DNA of 64,000 nucleotides, from NCBI RefSeq assembly GCF_009829325.1, contig NZ_VUOS01000021.1, forward strand, positions 150,402 through 214,401. The letters run 5' to 3'. Each line of letters begins with the position of its first letter. Positions within the stretch are counted from its first letter, which is position 1. The notes under the pieces were generated by a model, which worked only from the letters and a program-made list of their open reading frames with translations, searched no databases and was not told where the DNA came from. The stretch is from Nocardia sp. CY41 (lineage in GTDB: Bacteria; Actinomycetota; Actinomycetes; Mycobacteriales; Mycobacteriaceae). Both the position numbers and the translations under genes were made by a program. This document shows positions 50,037-59,056 of the stretch, piece after piece.

Positions 50037-50657
50037 ATGGAAAGTGGCCCGCAGGTCGCCGAGATCACCGACAAGCGTCTGCTGCGCGGTGCGCGAACAC
50101 GTGCCACCGTGCTGCGCCGGGCGGTCGACATCGCTTCACTGGACGGATTGGAAGGACTCAGCTTCGGCAGGCTCGCCACCGACACGGGGCTGAGCAAAGC
50201 GGGGATCCAGACCCTGTTCCGCACGAAGGAAGCACTGCAACTGGCCGCCGTCGACTATGCGCGCGACCGATTCGTGGAGGCGGTCGTCGAACCGGCCGGC
50301 TCCGCGCCGCGCGGCGTCGCCCGCCTGCGCGCCTTGGTGGACCACTGGATCGTCTACGCCGCGACGCCGCTGTTCGCGGGCGGCTGCTTCCGGGTCGCGA
50401 CCATGGCCGAGCACGACAGCAAGCCGGGACCGGTTCGCGACGCCCTCATCCGCGATCAGCGGACGTGGGTGCGACTGCTGGCGCGCGAACTGCGCGTGGC
50501 GGCGTCCGCCGGTGAGATCGGGAATTTGGACGCCGATCTCACCGCGTTCCAGATCGATGCGGTGTTGTGCGCGACCAATATCGCACTGCGAATCGGCGAT
50601 CCGGATGCCGCCGACCGTGCCCGCCACATCGTCGAGGGCTTCTTGCAACCGTCCTGA
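50037..50657 (+). CDS. TetR family regulator
   Basis: 206 aa. Helix-turn-helix at about 42-62 (LSFGRLATDTGLSKAGIQTLF). The C-terminal segment FAGGCFRVATMAEHDSKPGP resembles the YxaF/LmrA-type ligand domain. It lies 36 bp after the phosphoketolase gene and 180 bp before a membrane protein gene and may regulate the latter. Leaderless start layout. Confidence 0.85.
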   Translation: MESGPQVAEITDKRLLRGARTRATVLRRAVDIASLDGLEGLSFGRLATDTGLSKAGIQTLFRTKEALQLAAVDYARDRFVEAVVEPAGSAPRGVARLRALVDHWIVYAATPLFAGGCFRVATMAEHDSKPGPVRDALIRDQRTWVRLLARELRVAASAGEIGNLDADLTAFQIDAVLCATNIALRIGDPDAADRARHIVEGFLQPS

Positions 50658-50837
50658 ACACGCTTGATGCCTTCCGGGTATGACGCGCACCCAATTGTGA
50701 GCGCAGCCAGGGCATTCGGGAATCCCGGACAGAACGGGACGCCACCTTGTATCTTGCGGATAACGCGTTCGACGCGTTTCCGTAGCAACTCCCCCATCCG
50801 TCGCCGTTGCCGGAGGGCGCGCAGAAGGGCGGTTCCC

Positions 50838-51584
50838 ATGAACCACACAGCCGGAGCGACCGGGATGGAAGTCCTAGGTGCGATCTTGATGGTGGCCTGG
50901 ATGGTCGTCATGTGGGCGGCGGTCGGCGTGCTCGTCGTCGCGTTGCGCAAACCCCTGCGCCCATGGATGTTCCGCACCGCACTCGGCGTGATCGCGCTGG
51001 GCGTGGTCGCCCAGATCGGCCACTTCCAGGAGCATGTGGCACAGGTGGGCTACTGGATCCAGCATCCGAACTCCCCCGCCTGGATGACCCCGTGGGGCAC
51101 CGGCCTGGCGAACGGATTCGGGCAGGTCGATCACATGAAGCCCGCGCTCGGGATGGAGATCCTGCACTTGGTCGGCAATTTCCACTTCCTCGCCGGACTG
51201 GTCGGCGTCGCCTTGGTGACCCATCACGCCTTGGAGAGCAAGGCGCGCAAATGGGGCCGCATGGGCGTGCTGATGCAAGGCATCCACGGCCTCGAGCACC
51301 TCGCGCTCACCCTGACGGTCGCGTTCGGCACCAAGGCGATCGGACTGTCGACCATATTCGGTCTACTGGATCCCGGGCCCGGCGCGGCGACCTACCGCAT
51401 CTGGTGGCACTTCCTGGCCAACGTGATCGGCACGAGCATCTTCGCCGTCGCGCTGTACTACCTGTGGCGCGAGCGCGCGGTGATCGAAGCTCCGTTCCGC
51501 GACCCCGCCGCCGCGAAGCCGAGCCGGGTATCAGCGGCCAAGGATCCGGTGGCTCCGGCATACGCGGCGGTCACCGAAGCCTGA
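50838..51584 (+). CDS. histidine-rich multi-pass membrane protein, function unknown
   Basis: 248 aa with about six hydrophobic helices (EVLGAILMVAWMVVMWAAVG, FRTALGVIALGVVAQIG, ILHLVGNFHFLAGLVGVALV, LEHLALTLTVAFGTKAIG, IWWHFLANVIGTSIFAVALY). Histidines sit at helix ends (GHFQEHVAQ, HLVGNFHF, THH, HGLEHL, WWHFL), a pattern of heme- or metal-binding membrane proteins. The C-terminus is basic and Ala-rich. Start ATG with AGAAGGG upstream. It is downstream of a TetR gene and followed by a strong hairpin. Confidence 0.7.
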   Translation: MNHTAGATGMEVLGAILMVAWMVVMWAAVGVLVVALRKPLRPWMFRTALGVIALGVVAQIGHFQEHVAQVGYWIQHPNSPAWMTPWGTGLANGFGQVDHMKPALGMEILHLVGNFHFLAGLVGVALVTHHALESKARKWGRMGVLMQGIHGLEHLALTLTVAFGTKAIGLSTIFGLLDPGPGAATYRIWWHFLANVIGTSIFAVALYYLWRERAVIEAPFRDPAAAKPSRVSAAKDPVAPAYAAVTEA

Positions 51585-51696
51585 TCGCGAGACCGATCCC
51601 GCACTTTCTCCGCGACGCACGACCGCGTCGAAAGACGTGCAGAGGCTTCCCCCCTCACCCGCCGCGGTTTCCACCGGACCGTAGCGGCATATTCAG

Positions 51697-51732
51697 CGAA
51701 AGGGCGTCCGCCAGACGGCGGGCGCCCTTTCG
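51697..51732 (+). terminator. strong hairpin after the His-rich membrane protein gene
   Basis: 16-bp stem with one G-T wobble (arms 51697-51712 and 51717-51732) and a 4-base loop AGAC, about 110 bp past the stop. No T-run follows, but the stem is among the strongest in the window. Confidence 0.7.
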
Positions 51733-52233
51733 TATGCCCTGTCCGGACAACGCCGGGGCACGCCTGACATCAGAGGCAGTTGGCCTGCCGTCTGTCGGGG
51801 AGCCTCCACGGGTCATGTCGGCCACCACGCCGCACCACGCACAAGGGAGGCGTGCGTAAGTCGACGGACCACCAGCGAGTTCATCGCACAGCATCGAGTC
51901 GCGCCGACAAGTCATGCCGAGCCCTCGGAGCATCCCGCCGCCGGCGTCGACCGCGAGCGCCAACTGGTCGCAATCCGCAACGGCCACCAGCACTACCTGC
52001 ATCACAGTCGCCGGGAATCGGTATCACTGCCGACTCTCGCATCGGTGTCGGCTGCGCCGATCGCGCACGCTCGCCTGCCCGCCCACTCGGGTTCAGCGCA
52101 TTTCCTACAGCACGGCCACTGCTATGACGGGACATCGACGCTGGTGACAGCCGCAGACCGCGCAAACGCACGGAGCATTCTTCCCAATTATGGGAAAGTG
52201 CTCGACAAGACATCGACCCGTCGATTAATGTGA

Positions 52234-52253
52234 CGTTATCCAACGGCACGATA
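52234..52253 (+). promoter_or_regulatory. partial copy of the CAACGGCAC motif
   Basis: CGTT-ATCC-AACGGCACGATA, an inverted-repeat element similar to the left half of the two better copies at 53138 and 59787. About 60 bp upstream of the leader peptide at 52311. Confidence 0.3.
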
Positions 52254-52310
52254 GATAGGGACCCGCCGATCGGACCACACCGGACCGATCCCCGATCCCG
52301 AGGTGGCGAG

Positions 52311-52331
52311 ATGAACGGACGCGAACGATGA
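52311..52331 (+). other. possible six-codon leader peptide MNGRER
   Basis: ATG AAC GGA CGC GAA CGA TGA with GAGGTGG upstream. Its TGA overlaps the ATG at 52328 as ATGA, so it could couple translation to the next frame. Too short for certainty. Confidence 0.3.
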
Positions 52332-52705
52332 CCGGCATCACGCCGCACCAGCGACGGACACAGACCTGGCTCGTCCGCCCGCTGATCGTGAGCGCGATAG
52401 CGGCCACGCCGGAAACCCCGGCGCCGACCGAAGCGCTGGCCGGGCCCGACGCGACCGTCGCGGCACCGCGCCCCGCAGACCCGGGCCGCCACGGATACGA
52501 CAGGCCGGGCTCTTCCCATCCCGACGACCGGGACCGAGCCGACCGGCACCGCCCCGCGGACGACACGTCCGCGACGGATGCCGCCCCGATCCCTTCCCCG
52601 CCCCCACCTCGCGCGGCAACCCCGACCATCGACGTTCGCCGCACCGCCGCCGCTCGAACCGTGCTGCCGCGCACGGCTCGAAATCCGAACGGAGACTTAC
52701 GATGA
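52328..52705 (+). CDS. low-complexity hypothetical protein coupled to a secreted protein gene
   Basis: 125 aa, rich in Ala, Pro, Asp and Arg, with a weak hydrophobic stretch (TWLVRPLIVSAIAA) near the N-terminus and no recognised domain. The composition could arise from a random frame in GC-rich DNA. In its favour, both ends overlap neighbouring frames as ATGA: its ATG with the leader-peptide stop, its stop with the ATG of the secreted-protein gene. It may be a coupling frame rather than a functional product. Confidence 0.4.
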   Translation: MTGITPHQRRTQTWLVRPLIVSAIAATPETPAPTEALAGPDATVAAPRPADPGRHGYDRPGSSHPDDRDRADRHRPADDTSATDAAPIPSPPPPRAATPTIDVRRTAAARTVLPRTARNPNGDLR

Positions 52706-53076
52706 CCGCCACCACCCACTCCGCCGCACGGCGGCTGTTCGCCTGCGCCGCGATCGTCGGCATGCTCACCGCGGGCGCCGCGGGCATCGCGGGCGCCGAG
52801 TCGCACTCGGGCCCCTCGGACCCGCGCAACGGCACGGGCGACACCAACGGCTGGCACCACATCGACCCGATGGGTTACAACCACAGCGACAGTGATCCGC
52901 GCCGCGCGGACGAGCACGACGACGCCATCCGCGACTACCACCAGCGCCAGAGCCGCCCCGCACCGGCCGACACCCCCACGGGCGACACTTCCGTCAGCCC
53001 CAGCTGGTCGCGCGTCGGCCGCCCGGACGGCAGCGGCTACACGGTCTGCCGCCCGCAGGCCCGCTGGTGCCAGTGA
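52702..53076 (+). CDS. small secreted protein with C-terminal cysteine pair
   Basis: 124 aa. Signal peptide (RRLFACAAIVGMLTAGAAGI then AGA-ES cleavage). The mature part of about 90 residues is hydrophilic, rich in Asp, His and Pro, and ends TVCRPQARWCQ; the two Cys probably form a small disulfide loop. GGAG is 7 bases before the ATG, which overlaps the previous stop. No family was recognised. Confidence 0.7.
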   Translation: MTATTHSAARRLFACAAIVGMLTAGAAGIAGAESHSGPSDPRNGTGDTNGWHHIDPMGYNHSDSDPRRADEHDDAIRDYHQRQSRPAPADTPTGDTSVSPSWSRVGRPDGSGYTVCRPQARWCQ

Positions 53077-53137
53077 TCGCCGGACCGGCTCGCTCACTCG
53101 CACCCACTACCTTCCGTGACGTCCTTCGGGACTGACC

Positions 53138-53176
53138 ATACCGCTGCTCAGCGGCACATTACTTGAAGTATCACCA
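53138..53176 (+). promoter_or_regulatory. conserved 39-bp motif, copy A
   Basis: Begins ATACCG, contains the dyad CCGCTG-CT-CAGCGG and continues CACATTACT ... GTATCACCA. About 31 of 40 positions match copy B at 59787-59826. Lies 42 bp upstream of the secreted-protein start at 53219. Confidence 0.55.
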
Positions 53177-53218
53177 TCCCGGAAATCCACTCCGGCCGGG
53201 ATAGCGCACGAAAGAGAA

Positions 53219-53770
53219 ATGCACATGTTTAAGATCAACGGGCTTCGCCGGACGACCGCGTGTAACGACAAGCGCGGCGGTACGGCACGGACGCTCACCC
53301 TGCTGGCGGCGGCAGCGGTGGCGGCGGGCGGCCTGAGCCTCGGCGCGGGCACCGCCGAGGCTCAGGGCGCTGCCTGCCTCTGGGCCGGTGGCGCCTACGG
53401 CCAGGGCACCACGGTCGTCGCGGGCGGCTGGGCCTTCAGCTGCGGCACCGACGCGGTCGGCGCCCCCTACTGGCACCGCGGCCACGCCGTGCGGCAGGCG
53501 AGCACCGTTCCCAACCCGGGGGCCTACGCCCACCCCGCGGGCCTGTTCAGCCCCGGTGCCCGCCAGTACGGCACGGAATACAACGACTACTGCGTCGGAA
53601 GCCAGCTCATCGAGGGTTCCGAGGATGTCTACCAGGTGGTCTCGGACGGCCGCGGCTCCCTGTGGTGGAAGGCCGCCGGCTCCATCGACCAGTGGTCCTT
53701 CGACCCCGGCACCGGGCCGCAGCGGTCCTGGCGGTCGTCGAGCCTGTGCTACGACGGCTCCCTGACCTGA
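53219..53770 (+). CDS. secreted protein of unknown function
   Basis: 183 aa. A long signal peptide (LTLLAAAAVAAGGLSLGAGT, cleavage near AEA-QG). The mature part has four Cys (AACLWAG, AFSCGTD, DYCVGSQ, SSLCYDG), many Gly, Trp and Tyr, and no transmembrane segment, a likely compact extracellular domain of about 135 residues. ATG at 53219 with GAAAGAGAA upstream; a second ATG at 53225. Ends in a perfect palindromic terminator. No enzymatic motif. Confidence 0.75.
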   Translation: MHMFKINGLRRTTACNDKRGGTARTLTLLAAAAVAAGGLSLGAGTAEAQGAACLWAGGAYGQGTTVVAGGWAFSCGTDAVGAPYWHRGHAVRQASTVPNPGAYAHPAGLFSPGARQYGTEYNDYCVGSQLIEGSEDVYQVVSDGRGSLWWKAAGSIDQWSFDPGTGPQRSWRSSSLCYDGSLT

Positions 53771-53785
53771 CCCGACCCGACTCCC

Positions 53786-53821
53786 ACACGCCCGTAACCG
53801 TCGCGACGGTTACGGGCGTGT
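53786..53821. terminator. perfect 36-bp palindromic terminator between convergent genes
   Basis: Left arm ACACGCCCGTAACCGTCG and its exact complement on the right, no loop bases beyond the centre. It overlaps the last codons of the LuxR gene on the minus strand and lies 16 bp past the secreted-protein stop, so it can serve both strands. Confidence 0.7.
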
Positions 53822-56359
53822 TCGCGTTCGCACGGGCCGCCGTGCGGATTCCAGCCTGATCCGCTCCGCGAGGTGATCCGGGACGTGCCTGCCGATGTCG
53901 GCCCTGGTGGCCGCCATCAACTTCCGGCGCACGGACGCCACCTGGGCATCGACCGTCCGGATCGAACTACCCCGGCGCGCGGCGATGGCGCTGTTGGCCC
54001 AGCCGGCCGCGGCCAGCACGGCGACCTCCCGTTCCGCCGGCGTCAGCTCGTCCCAGCGCGGGGCCGCTGTCGGCTTGGCCTGCGGCCGCGGGCTGGGCAA
54101 CTGGTCGACCGGCAGCCTGCCCAGCAGCAGCAACTGCAGTTCGTCGCGTTCGGGACGCAGGCGGGCGCCGCGCGCGACCGCCGCCTCGTGGGCCTGCTCG
54201 CCGATGACCGCGGTGACCGCCGCGACGGCGCGGGCGGTGCCGCGGGCCACCAGCGTCACCCGATCGGCGACGATGCCCATCGAACGGTGCAACGTCGCGA
54301 TCCCGCCTTGCAGATGGGCGATCTCGGTGGCGGCGGCGATCGCTTCGGCGCTCCTGGTGTCGCCCGCCTCGATCCGGGCGGACAGGAGGTAGGTCAGCGC
54401 CATCATGATGAAATGCGCGACCCAGCCCGCCGTCCAGGTGTCCCCCGTGACCAGCAGACGTTCCAGGGTGGACTGCCCGAGCTTGACCGCCTCCCGTGGG
54501 TCGCGGTGCCGGGAGACCGCGATCATCCAGGCCAGTTCCGCCCAAGAAGTCGCCCAGCCCGCGTCGGAAGCGACGGCCCGGTCCAGGTGGTCCCGCGCGG
54601 CCGCGAGCGCGACATCCGCGTCACCGAGATTCGCGTAGGTGAGCGCCTCGAACAGTTCACTCCGCTGCTCTCCGGCCCGGTCGCCCAAGGCGGCGAACTT
54701 CTCGCGCGCCCTGGACAACACGTCGACCGCGCGCAGGTCGAGATGGATCAGCAGCAGTTCGAGGCCCCAGGTGAACTCCACCGCGGCGGGCAGGCCCGCA
54801 TCGATCGCCGTCGTCTCCCGCCAACGGTGCCGCTGCTGCGGATCGAGGCACTCCGCGGCACATTCGTCCAGTAATTGCGCGGTGTAGGCGTGCCTGCCCT
54901 GCCAGATGGCGATCCAGCCGACCAGCGCGGTCGCGTTGATCCGCAGCCGGGTCGGCGGCGGATCGACCTGTGCGGTGACTTCCAGGGCCTGTTCGGTCAG
55001 GCTGGTGATGGCCCGGTTCGACCCGGTGATGAACGGCACGCGCAACGCCATCAGCGTCGCGGCGGTCTCCAGCCCGACCACGGCTTCCTCCGGGTCGGCG
55101 AGGCTGGTCTCGACGGCGATGAGGATGTTGTCCCAGGCCGCCCGCGCCCAGTCGATCCACTCCTGCTCCCTGGGGCCGTACCAGGTGGCCGGGCCTGCGG
55201 CGACACGATCGCGGTAGTGCCGCCGATGCCGGGCCAGCAGACGTGCCTCGTCCAAGTGGTCACCGCGCGTGGCCAGGCGGTCGCGCACGAACACCCGGAC
55301 GCTCTCCAGCAGGTAATAGCGCACCGTGGCCGCGGTGAGATGGACCGAAAGCAACGACCGTTCGACCAGGCGCTCGAGCAGTCCCTCGATCCGCTCGGCG
55401 GGCAGCGCCGCGTCCGCGCACACCGCGACGATCGCGTCCACCTCGGCTCCGCCGCACTGCGTCTCGTCGTTCTCGGCATCGCAGCCGGTGGCGAACACCG
55501 ACAAGCGGTCGAGCAGCAACTGCTCGGGCGCGGTGCACAGACCGTAGGACCAGGCGATCACGTCACGCACGCTGCGGTGCCGTTCGCCGACGCCGCCTCT
55601 GGCGCCGTGCGTCCACTGCAGGCGCCGATCGGCGGTGTCGCCGGACAACTCGCGCAGCACGATGGCCGGTGGCCGGTGCAGTAGCCGCGCCGCGGCCAGA
55701 CGGATGAACAGCGGGTTGTTGTCGACGTGCCCGCAGATCCGGGTGGCGATGGCGAGTTGGCCGGGATCCTCGGGAATCGGCCGTCCGGTGCGCTCGGCTC
55801 GCCGCCGGAACAGTTCGAGGGCGTGCGCGCTGGACAGCGGCGGCACGGTCACCAGGTGCTCGTCGATCCAGCCGATCGGCTCCCGGCTGGTCGCGACGAT
55901 GGTCAGGCCGGGCACCTCCTGCAGCAGGCCGACGACAAGCGGGCCCACCCCGTCCAGCACGTGTTCGCAGTTGTCCAACACGAGGAGGGTGCGGTCGGTG
56001 CCGTCGTCGGAGGCGCCGTCGGTGAAGACCTCCAGCAAGCCGTCCCAGGCGGAGCGGCCCGCGATGCCGTTCTTCGCGACGGACAAGAGCACTTCCTCGG
56101 CAACCGCCCCGGTCTCCGCGCCTGCCGCGAGCCGGGCCAGGCGCGTCCAGTACACCGTGTGCCGCGCCGCGCCGCGGTACCGCCGCACGGCTTCCACCGC
56201 CAGCGTCGTCTTGCCGATGCCGCCGGGCCCGACCATGGTGATCAGCCTGGCGTTCGACGAGTCCAGTAATGCGTGGATCCGCCGCAGTTCGGCCTGCCTG
56301 CCCACGAACTCACCGAGCGCGGCGGGGCCGTTGCCACCGCCGCCGTTCACCTCCGACAT
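53810..56359 (-). CDS. LuxR-type regulator with AAA/NB-ARC-like ATPase domain (paralog 1)
   Basis: 849 aa from the ATG at 56359 behind GGTAGGTG; a GTG at 56389 would add 10 residues. Walker A GPGGIGKT at 44-51, Walker B LLVLDNCEH, then VATSREPIG (sensor 1). A long helical region follows, probably TPR-like. The C-terminal LuxR helix-turn-helix is LTPAEREVAVLAAAGWANSA. An ATP-switched transcription factor whose ligand is unknown. It is 12-42 bp downstream of a close paralog on the same strand. Confidence 0.85.
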   Translation of the reverse strand: MSEVNGGGGNGPAALGEFVGRQAELRRIHALLDSSNARLITMVGPGGIGKTTLAVEAVRRYRGAARHTVYWTRLARLAAGAETGAVAEEVLLSVAKNGIAGRSAWDGLLEVFTDGASDDGTDRTLLVLDNCEHVLDGVGPLVVGLLQEVPGLTIVATSREPIGWIDEHLVTVPPLSSAHALELFRRRAERTGRPIPEDPGQLAIATRICGHVDNNPLFIRLAAARLLHRPPAIVLRELSGDTADRRLQWTHGARGGVGERHRSVRDVIAWSYGLCTAPEQLLLDRLSVFATGCDAENDETQCGGAEVDAIVAVCADAALPAERIEGLLERLVERSLLSVHLTAATVRYYLLESVRVFVRDRLATRGDHLDEARLLARHRRHYRDRVAAGPATWYGPREQEWIDWARAAWDNILIAVETSLADPEEAVVGLETAATLMALRVPFITGSNRAITSLTEQALEVTAQVDPPPTRLRINATALVGWIAIWQGRHAYTAQLLDECAAECLDPQQRHRWRETTAIDAGLPAAVEFTWGLELLLIHLDLRAVDVLSRAREKFAALGDRAGEQRSELFEALTYANLGDADVALAAARDHLDRAVASDAGWATSWAELAWMIAVSRHRDPREAVKLGQSTLERLLVTGDTWTAGWVAHFIMMALTYLLSARIEAGDTRSAEAIAAATEIAHLQGGIATLHRSMGIVADRVTLVARGTARAVAAVTAVIGEQAHEAAVARGARLRPERDELQLLLLGRLPVDQLPSPRPQAKPTAAPRWDELTPAEREVAVLAAAGWANSAIAARRGSSIRTVDAQVASVRRKLMAATRADIGRHVPDHLAERIRLESARRPVRTRTRP

Positions 56360-56401
56360 GCCGACGCACCTACCGATCCGGAAAACCACCGCTCGAGCAG
56401 C

Positions 56402-58939
56402 CTAATGGGCGCGAGGAGACCTCCCTCTGCGACCACGGCTGGGCCGCCGCTCGGATTCGTAGCGGACCCGGTCGGCGAGGTCGTCGGGGATGTGCGCCGC
56501 GATGTCGGCGCGGGAGGCGATCATCAGCTTCTGCCGGATGGCGGCGACCTGCGCGTCGACCGTCCGGATGGAACTGCGTCTGCGGCCGGCGATGGCGCTG
56601 TTGGGCCAGCCCGCCGCCGCGAAGACGGCGACATCGCGTTCGGCCTCCGACAGGTCGTTCCAGCGCGAGGCGGGCCGCCGCGACACGGGCCGGGAAGCGG
56701 CCGGGCGGTCCGGCCGCCGAGCCGTCTGCATCTGCTCCGCGGGCGGGCTCGGACACCACAGCGCGTCCAGCTCGGGGCGCAGGCGCGTCCGGCGTTCGGC
56801 GGCGGCGTAGGCCCGATCGCCGAGCACCGCGCGGGCGAGTTCGGCGGCCCCGCGCAGTTCGGCGGCGATCAGCGGCACCCGGTCGACGGAGATGCCCATC
56901 GAACGCTGCCGCGTCTTGAAACCGCCGATCAGGTAGGCGATTTCGGTCGCGGCGTCGGCGCACGCGGCGGGATCACTCCCCTCGGCCCGCCGCGCGACGA
57001 GGATCTGGGCCAGCGCGACGATGTGCGCGCCCACCGCCCAGCTCGCCGTCCACGTGTCCCGCTCGCCGCGGTAACGGGTGAGCACACCGTGGGTCAACGT
57101 CAGCGCCTCGGCGGACGACCCGTGCTTGGCCAGCGCCACCGCGCGCGCGATCTCGGCCCAGGCCAGCGACAACGTCGAGCCGGACGACATCGACCGCTCC
57201 AGGAATCGCGCGGTGTGCTCCAGCGCCTGCCGCCGGTCGCCGACGAGCGCGGAACAGAATGTCGCGAAGACTTCGCTGCGTTCGGCGCCGATCCGATCAC
57301 CCTGGTCGGCGAACTTGCGACGGGCCCGGGTGAGCACGATGACCGCGCGCGGATCGCCGTAGACCAGCATCAGCTCGAGTCCCCACATCCACTCGACCGG
57401 CGCGGGCAGACCGAAATCCGTGTCGGTGTACCGGGGGCCCGCCCCCGGCGGGAGGTCGGCGCGATCGGCGAGCAGTTGCGGGATGTGCTCGGTACGCCCC
57501 TGCCACAGCGAAATCCAGCCGAGCAGTGCGGTGGCCAGGTCGGCGAGCCCGGAAGGACCGAGTCCGGACGCCCGGGTGGCTTCCAGCGCACGCTCGGTCA
57601 AGCGGGTGAGCGCGCCCGCACCGGATCTGACGTACGGCACCTTCATCGACAGCAGAACGGTGGCGATCTCCAGCGCGACCACGGCCTCCGTCGGGTCGGA
57701 CAAGCCGGATTCGATGGCAAGCACGATGTCGTTCCAGGCCGACCGCGCCCACGCCAGCCAGGCCTGATCCTGCGGGCCCAGCCAGATCGCCTGTCCGGCG
57801 ACCACCTTGTCCCGGAAGTACCTGCGGTGCCGCGCGGCGAGCCGGTCGGCCTCGCCACGGTCTCGTCGGCGCAGCCGGTCCCGGGCGAACACGCGGACGC
57901 TCTGCACCAGGTACCAGCTGACCGTGGTCGCGGTGAGATGCGCCGACAACAGCGACTGTTCGGTGAGCCGCTCCAGCAGGCGCTCGATCTCGCTCGCGGG
58001 CAAGGTGTCGTCGGCGCACACCGCGATCGCGGCGTCGAGCTCGATACCGCCGCGCAGCGACTCGTCGTCGGTCTCGTAGCCGGCGGCGAAGACCGACAGC
58101 CGCTCGAGCAGCAACTGCTCCGAAGCGCTGCACAGCGCGAAGGACCAGGCCACCACGTCGTAGACACCGCGGTGGCGCTGCTCGGCGCCCGCCCGTGCCC
58201 CGTGCTTCCAGTGCAGGCGTTTGTCGTCCGCGTCGCCGGTGAGTTCGCGCAGCACCATGGCAGGCGGCTGGTGTCGCAGGCGTGCCGCGGCCAGCCGGAC
58301 GAACAGCGGATTGTGGTCGACCCGCAGACAGATCCGCGCGGCGACGTCCATCGGCTCGCGCTCGTCCGGGATCGCGCGGCCGATGAGCTGGGCCCGCTGC
58401 CGGAACAATTCGAGCGACTGCCGTGGTGACAGCGGTGGTACGGGCAGGATGTACTCGTCGGCCCAGCCGATCGGTTCTCGGCTGGTGGCCAGGATGGTCA
58501 GGCCCGGCGCCGCTTCCAGCAACTCGGCGATCATCGCCGCGACCGCGCCGAGCAGGTGTTCGCAGTTGTCCAGCACCAGGACGGCGCGCTCGGTGGAGCG
58601 GTCTCCGCTGCTGAAGGTACGCACCAGCGCGCTGTGGGTCGGCGGTGAATCGAGGTCGGCGCGCACGGCCGACTGCATCACGTCTTGCGCGGTGGCGGTG
58701 CTGTCGGCCTCCAATCCGGCCAGCCGTGCCCAGTACACCGGCCTGCGAAGGGCGCGCGCGCCGCGGCGCAACGCCTCCGCGGCCAATCGCGTCTTACCGA
58801 TCCCACCCGGGCCGACCAGGGTGATCAGGCGCGCACCGCCGTCCAGCAGCGTGCCCAGCCGGTCCAATTCCGTTTCCCGGCCGATGAATTCACTGGTGGA
58901 CGCAGGCAGCACGTCGCCACGTGCCTGAACCAGGGACAT
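56402..58939 (-). CDS. LuxR-type regulator with AAA/NB-ARC-like ATPase domain (paralog 2)
   Basis: 845 aa. Same order as its downstream neighbour: Walker A GPGGIGKT at 43-50, LVLDNCEHLL, ILATSREPIGWADE, helical middle, and C-terminal helix-turn-helix with LSEAERDVAVFAAAGWPNSA. The two proteins match along their whole length, so they arose by tandem duplication. The ATG at 58939 is 7 bases from TAACTT and has no ribosome-binding site, so leaderless; a GTG at 58984 is in frame. Confidence 0.85.
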   Translation of the reverse strand: MSLVQARGDVLPASTSEFIGRETELDRLGTLLDGGARLITLVGPGGIGKTRLAAEALRRGARALRRPVYWARLAGLEADSTATAQDVMQSAVRADLDSPPTHSALVRTFSSGDRSTERAVLVLDNCEHLLGAVAAMIAELLEAAPGLTILATSREPIGWADEYILPVPPLSPRQSLELFRQRAQLIGRAIPDEREPMDVAARICLRVDHNPLFVRLAAARLRHQPPAMVLRELTGDADDKRLHWKHGARAGAEQRHRGVYDVVAWSFALCSASEQLLLERLSVFAAGYETDDESLRGGIELDAAIAVCADDTLPASEIERLLERLTEQSLLSAHLTATTVSWYLVQSVRVFARDRLRRRDRGEADRLAARHRRYFRDKVVAGQAIWLGPQDQAWLAWARSAWNDIVLAIESGLSDPTEAVVALEIATVLLSMKVPYVRSGAGALTRLTERALEATRASGLGPSGLADLATALLGWISLWQGRTEHIPQLLADRADLPPGAGPRYTDTDFGLPAPVEWMWGLELMLVYGDPRAVIVLTRARRKFADQGDRIGAERSEVFATFCSALVGDRRQALEHTARFLERSMSSGSTLSLAWAEIARAVALAKHGSSAEALTLTHGVLTRYRGERDTWTASWAVGAHIVALAQILVARRAEGSDPAACADAATEIAYLIGGFKTRQRSMGISVDRVPLIAAELRGAAELARAVLGDRAYAAAERRTRLRPELDALWCPSPPAEQMQTARRPDRPAASRPVSRRPASRWNDLSEAERDVAVFAAAGWPNSAIAGRRRSSIRTVDAQVAAIRQKLMIASRADIAAHIPDDLADRVRYESERRPSRGRRGRSPRAH

Positions 58940-58946
58940 GAAACGA

Positions 58947-58952
58947 AAGTTA
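58947..58952 (-). promoter_or_regulatory. leaderless -10 element of the LuxR pair
   Basis: TAACTT on the minus strand, 7 bases before the ATG at 58939. Confidence 0.45.
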
Positions 58953-59056
58953 GCCGACGACGCGGCAACGCGCTCGACAATCACAGGTTAGGGCGTAGTC
59001 AAGCCCCCATTTACCTGGGCGGCGGACCCCGGTTTCGCGTTTACCCGCGCCGGTTG

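Larger units (their letters stand above)
51585..52310. other. 726-bp region without a supported gene
   Basis: Contains a strong terminator hairpin near its left end (51697-51732) and the promoter region of the secreted-protein genes at its right end. A plus-strand frame from about 51840 to 52233 is open but has no start, no ribosome-binding site and weak codon bias, so it is not called. GC content falls near 52190-52240. Confidence 0.4.

Noticed and set aside
51840..52233. Open plus-strand frame with HQHYLHHSRR and later residues
   Set aside because: No start codon with a ribosome-binding site and weak third-position GC bias.
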